A DNA stretch of 9,735 bases from JBBTCJ01 sp038043285 (GTDB lineage: Bacteria > Planctomycetota > Phycisphaerae > UBA1845). A program made the translations under genes and the position numbers. Shown here piece after piece: positions 6,803-9,735 of the stretch; positions within the stretch are counted from its first letter, which is position 1, and every line of letters starts with the position of its first letter. Under the pieces are notes generated by a model. That model saw nothing but the letters and a program-made list of their open reading frames with translations, was not told the origin of the DNA and ran no database searches. The stretch is from positions 1-9,735 of the forward strand of contig JBBTCJ010000164.1 in assembly GCA_038043285.1 (NCBI GenBank), written 5' to 3'.

Positions 6803-7945
6803 ATGATCTACTTTGACAACAACGCGACGACGCAGCCGTTGCCGGAAGTGACTGAGGCCGTCGCCCGATGCATGGGCGAGGCATACGCCAATCCGTCGAG
6901 CGCCCATCAGTTCGGCCAACGGGCGAGGCATCAGGTCGAATGCGCGCGGGAACAGGTAGCGAGACTGATCGGTGCTTCGGCCAAGGAAATCATCTTCACC
7001 AGCGGCGGAACCGAGAGCATCAACACCGCGTTGCACGGCATGTTCGCCGGCGAATCCACGCGGAGACGCGTGGTCACGACGACGGTCGAGCACCCGGCGG
7101 TCCTTCGCGTCTGCGAACGGTTGGATGCCCGTGGTCACGCGGTGGATTACGTGGGCGTCGACGGCGATGGGCAAATGGATCGAGCGCAGTGGCAACGGAC
7201 GGTGACCCCCGAGACGGCGGTTGCATCGTTTCAGCACGCCAACAACGAAACCGGCGTCGTACAGGACGTCGCTGCCCTGGCGGCGATCGCCGCGGAGCGC
7301 GGAGTGATCGTGCACGTCGACGCCGTGCAGGCGGCTGGGAAGACTCCGATCGACGTTCATTCGTGGTCGGTGAACCTGCTCAGTATCTCAGCCCACAAGT
7401 TCCACGGTCCCAAAGGCGTCGGCGCGCTGTACGTGCGTCGGCGTACTCGACTTGATCCGCTGATGGTGGGTGGAACGCAGGAGCGCCAGCTCCGGGGAGG
7501 TACGGAAAACGTCGCCGGCATCGTGGGAATGGGCGTGGCCGCGGAGATCGCCGCGTCGAGGTTGAGCGAAACGATCGGCGATGTTGCGGGGCTGCGCGAC
7601 GCGTTCGAATCGGGCGTGCAGGCGGCGGTTCCCTTCGCGCACGTCAACGGCCGGTCGGCGCCGCGCGTCTGCAACACGTCCAACGTTTCCTTCGCTGAAC
7701 TGGAGGCCGAGGCGATTTTGCTCCTGCTGAGCGAGGCCGGAGTGTGTGCGTCGAGTGGAGCGGCTTGCAGCAGCGGATCGTTGGAGCCGTCGCACGTCCT
7801 GCGGGCCATGGGTGTGGAGCAGCGTCTGGCCCACGGGGCGGTGCGCTTCAGCTTCTCTCGGCTCAATACTCAGGCGGAAGTGGAACGAGTCGTCGCGCTT
7901 CTGCCGGGACTTCTTGGACGACTGACGGCGCTGCGGCGAAGGTAA
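6803..7945 (+). CDS. Cysteine desulfurase, NifS/IscS type
   Basis: This PLP enzyme (fold type I) takes sulfur from L-cysteine as a protein persulfide, for Fe-S cluster assembly or tRNA and cofactor thiolation. Over 380 residues, the usual size, it keeps the key sites. The start is MIYFDNNATTQPLPEV; TSGGTESIN lies at 66-74. TVEHPAVL has H97, which stacks on PLP; HANNETGV has the conserved asparagine pair; HVDAVQA has D173 and Q176. SAHKFHGPKGVGALY has the PLP lysine K199. GGTQERQLRGGTENV lies at 223-237, and the active-site loop SSGAACSSGSLEPSHVL carries the persulfide cysteine C322. The short loop is typical of group I (NifS/IscS) rather than SufS. The frame is open upstream to 6602, but that part overlaps the flavin-reductase gene; the ATG at 6803 begins exactly where the family does, with a weak GAG six bases before it. 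No scaffold, ferredoxin, nif gene or thiouridylase is in the window, so housekeeping Fe-S supply and tRNA thiolation cannot be told apart. Confidence 0.96.
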   Translation: MIYFDNNATTQPLPEVTEAVARCMGEAYANPSSAHQFGQRARHQVECAREQVARLIGASAKEIIFTSGGTESINTALHGMFAGESTRRRVVTTTVEHPAVLRVCERLDARGHAVDYVGVDGDGQMDRAQWQRTVTPETAVASFQHANNETGVVQDVAALAAIAAERGVIVHVDAVQAAGKTPIDVHSWSVNLLSISAHKFHGPKGVGALYVRRRTRLDPLMVGGTQERQLRGGTENVAGIVGMGVAAEIAASRLSETIGDVAGLRDAFESGVQAAVPFAHVNGRSAPRVCNTSNVSFAELEAEAILLLLSEAGVCASSGAACSSGSLEPSHVLRAMGVEQRLAHGAVRFSFSRLNTQAEVERVVALLPGLLGRLTALRRR

Positions 7946-7960
7946 GGCAGGGTAAGGCGG
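7941..7960 (+). repeat. Tandem decamer spanning the desulfurase stop codon
   Basis: GGTAAGGCAG is followed immediately by GGTAAGGCGG. The first copy contains the TAA stop of the cysteine desulfurase; the second carries another TAA ten bases on, in a different frame. It is probably a trivial duplication. Confidence 0.4.
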
Positions 7961-8089
7961 GGCCTTTCAATTCTCGACTGAGGGCGAAGCCTGGCGGGGA
8001 AGGCCCTTGGGATCTGCTTTCCCCATCATCCTGCAGCCGTAGATCGATGGCCTACCCGACCACTCGCCACGCGCACTGCGAATGGCGAA

Positions 8090-8117
8090 GGCGGGTGCGA
8101 GCACCTGCCCTTTCTTT
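8090..8117 (+). terminator. Terminator-like hairpin in the convergent gap after the desulfurase
   Basis: The arms GGCGGGTGC (8090-8098) and GCACCTGCC (8101-8109) pair over nine positions with one G-U wobble, or eight pairs around a CGAG loop. C and TTTCTTT (8111-8117) follow, as expected of an intrinsic terminator for the rightward genes. The stem also forms in minus-strand RNA, but without a T tract after it. It lies about 145 bases past the desulfurase stop and 22 bases beyond the end of the opposing gene. The rest of 7946-8138 holds no credible gene; a weaker GGGGAA/TTCCCC pair flanks 8002-8018. Confidence 0.5.
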
Positions 8118-8138
8118 CCGCGGCGTTCGTTCCCGATT

Positions 8139-9735
8139 TTACGTCGAACGCCCGGGCGGAAGGTGGTGCGACTTGGCCGCGGGGGCGGCACTGACGCGAA
8201 GCACGTACCACTCGCCCAGCAACATGCTGACGAACGTCAGCAGACCGGCGGAGAGGATGATGGCCAGTCGGCTCCCCGGATTCAGCGCGGAGCCGAGAAT
8301 CCCAGTTTGTACAAGTTCCACGCTACGTGGCGCGGCGCCGACGCGGCGCGAGGACAGCTCGCCGAGATCCCGCTGCGTGCGCTCAAGATCCTGGCGCGTT
8401 GTTTCCAGCCGTTCGGCGGTCATTTCGGCCCGCACCTCGCGGACGGCCATCCGTTCGGCGGAGTCCGCCGCCTGCAAGTAGCCGCCCTGCAACGCGAACA
8501 GTTCGTCGGCTGCCTGTTGGACCTCACTCTGAGCCTGACTAAGAAACGTCTCCGCCTCCGCAACGGCGGCGGCGCGAGTCTTTTTCGCTTGTTCGAGCGC
8601 CTCGGACTGCAATCGAGCGTCGACGGCGTTGATGCGATCCTGGGCGCGTTGGCGAAGCCCCATGGCTCGACGCAGCGCGGTGTCCACCCGAAAATTGCTC
8701 GGCGCCTCAATCGCTCCGCCGGCGAATTCGAACTGATGATGGGCGGCCTGAAGCACACGAAAACTCCGCCCGGGATCGGAAGAGCCGGCGTCACGCGGGG
8801 AATCTTTCGCCGGGTCGGCGGTGAGTCGGTCGACTTCGGCGCGCAGGGCCGCGAGGGTCTTGGTGGTGGCGTACAGGAAGTCTGAGAGCAAAGAACGCAG
8901 CTTCTGGTACCGGTCGAACAAGTCCGCCTCGACGGCATCCGCTGGGGTTTGGTGAATGGCCGCGAACTCCTCGGTCCAGGGTCCGGCGAAATCAACCAAT
9001 GCGGATCGGTAGTCGCAGGCCTTGGGAAGCTCGGCGACGGCCAAGCTCACAAACTCGCCGGCGGCGGACGACGTCGCCTGTCGCGGGGCGTCGCCGCACA
9101 GGCGGCGTGCGGCTTCAAGAAGAGCCTGGAGCTTGCCCGCAGCCCCTTCATCGACGCGAAGCAAGTGGGCCCGAAGCTCGGCCAGAGTGACCTTCAGCTC
9201 CCGCAAATCCTGCTGCAGCGCGTCGTCGGCTTCCAGCGCCGTCCGTCGCTTGTCCGCGGGAACGATGGCGTGCTTCGGATCGCCGTCCGAGATGAGCTGG
9301 GAGAACCCCTCGGCTGCGTCCGTCAGGCGGGTGCGCCTAGCGGTGTATTGTGTTCGGGCGTCGGTGATGCGTGCGCCGAGTTTCCGCTGCTGGACGCGAG
9401 CCGCGAGGTCCGCTTCACTGGATTGCGCGGCTTCGACACGGGCTTGCGCATCGGCCAGGCGGTTCCGAAGTTCTTCCGCGCGGCGTGCAATGAAGGCCTC
9501 GACTTCCGTGGGCGTGGCGCGGCGCCGTCGCTCCGCGTTGCGCGTCGTGTCCAGGAACTCCGACGAAAGGACTTGCGCTCGTTCGAGGTCGGCGGCCCTA
9601 CCAGAGGACTCGAAGCTGAAACGAACCGTTGTTGGCGACGGGGAGGTGACGGACCACGTCTGGGTTGAGGCCGCGCCGGCGTCCGCGCGGGCCGCGGACC
9701 TCATCAGGAAGTCCGACAGCTCCGTTCGGAGAGTG
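8139..9735 (-). CDS. Wzz/GumC-like coiled-coil inner-membrane protein (5' end beyond window)
   Basis: At least 531 residues are encoded. The first in-window ATG is at 9704, but the frame stays open to the right edge (reading TLRTELSDFL before that Met), so the true N-terminus is outside. Numbering from that Met, VRFSFESSGRAADLERAQVL is followed by a charged helix (about 45-110) rich in Ala, Glu and Arg. Further coiled-coil stretches lie at about 245-290 and 340-460, all heavy in Ala, Leu, Arg, Glu and Gln. One membrane segment, LAIILSAGLLTFVSMLLGEW, lies at 480-499, and only about 20 residues follow it. This order (beta-rich N-terminal part, long periplasmic coiled coil, C-terminal membrane helix after NPGSR) resembles polysaccharide co-polymerases of the Wzz/GumC kind, which set polymer chain length. 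There is no Walker motif and no kinase domain after the membrane helix. The expected first membrane helix would lie outside the window, and the proline-rich motif usual before the second is weak. The topology is well supported; the function is a moderate inference. Confidence 0.6.
   Translation of the reverse strand, partial: TLRTELSDFLMRSAARADAGAASTQTWSVTSPSPTTVRFSFESSGRAADLERAQVLSSEFLDTTRNAERRRRATPTEVEAFIARRAEELRNRLADAQARVEAAQSSEADLAARVQQRKLGARITDARTQYTARRTRLTDAAEGFSQLISDGDPKHAIVPADKRRTALEADDALQQDLRELKVTLAELRAHLLRVDEGAAGKLQALLEAARRLCGDAPRQATSSAAGEFVSLAVAELPKACDYRSALVDFAGPWTEEFAAIHQTPADAVEADLFDRYQKLRSLLSDFLYATTKTLAALRAEVDRLTADPAKDSPRDAGSSDPGRSFRVLQAAHHQFEFAGGAIEAPSNFRVDTALRRAMGLRQRAQDRINAVDARLQSEALEQAKKTRAAAVAEAETFLSQAQSEVQQAADELFALQGGYLQAADSAERMAVREVRAEMTAERLETTRQDLERTQRDLGELSSRRVGAAPRSVELVQTGILGSALNPGSRLAIILSAGLLTFVSMLLGEWYVLRVSAAPAAKSHHLPPGRST

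Noticed and set aside
5992..7360. Minus-strand frames opposite the flavin reductase and desulfurase (5992-6804, 6476-7360)
   Set aside because: Antisense to two well-recognised genes; rich in Arg, Pro and Gly without domain features.
8082..9668. Plus-strand frames opposite the coiled-coil gene (8082-8885, 8949-9668)
   Set aside because: The minus-strand product has coherent coiled-coil and membrane features over its whole length; the plus-strand products do not.

Overview
The window is GC-rich bacterial DNA, gene-dense, with G/C-biased third codon positions. It holds six protein genes, two of them cut by the window edges. I see no tRNA, rRNA, CRISPR array, insertion sequence or phage gene. 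A secreted, enlarged TldD-like protease pair next to an ordinary MutS suggests a Planctomycetota- or Acidobacteriota-like chromosome. That placement is an inference from family flavour, not a demonstrated assignment.

Left block (1-5995, all on the minus strand, read right to left): a tandem ACT-domain protein, the mismatch-repair ATPase MutS, an exported TldD-type zinc metallopeptidase homologue, and a second exported TldD/PmbA-type protein that runs off the left edge. The last two overlap by ATGA and the second has a strong Shine-Dalgarno, so they look translationally coupled and probably form a two-subunit pair, as TldD and TldE do. The ACT gene, mutS and first tldD-like gene are separated by about 110-150 bases, so one transcript is possible but not shown.

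Centre (5996-6225): a divergent intergenic region. It carries a good sigma70-like promoter for the ACT gene, which rules out the longest reading of that gene. It may also carry a weaker promoter for the rightward genes.

Right block: on the plus strand, a stand-alone flavin-reductase-like FMN protein resembling the C-terminal domain of cyanobacterial-type flavodiiron proteins, then a NifS/IscS-type cysteine desulfurase. A convergent gap (7946-8138) with a terminator-like hairpin follows. Then, on the minus strand, comes a long coiled-coil protein with one C-terminal membrane segment. It resembles a Wzz/GumC-type polysaccharide co-polymerase without a kinase domain, and its N-terminus lies beyond the right edge.

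Most of this is housekeeping or known-family content. I did not find a convincing new multi-gene system. The items most worth a second look are the exported TldD-like pair, the solitary flavodiiron-type reductase beside a cysteine desulfurase, and the divergent PCP-like coiled-coil protein.
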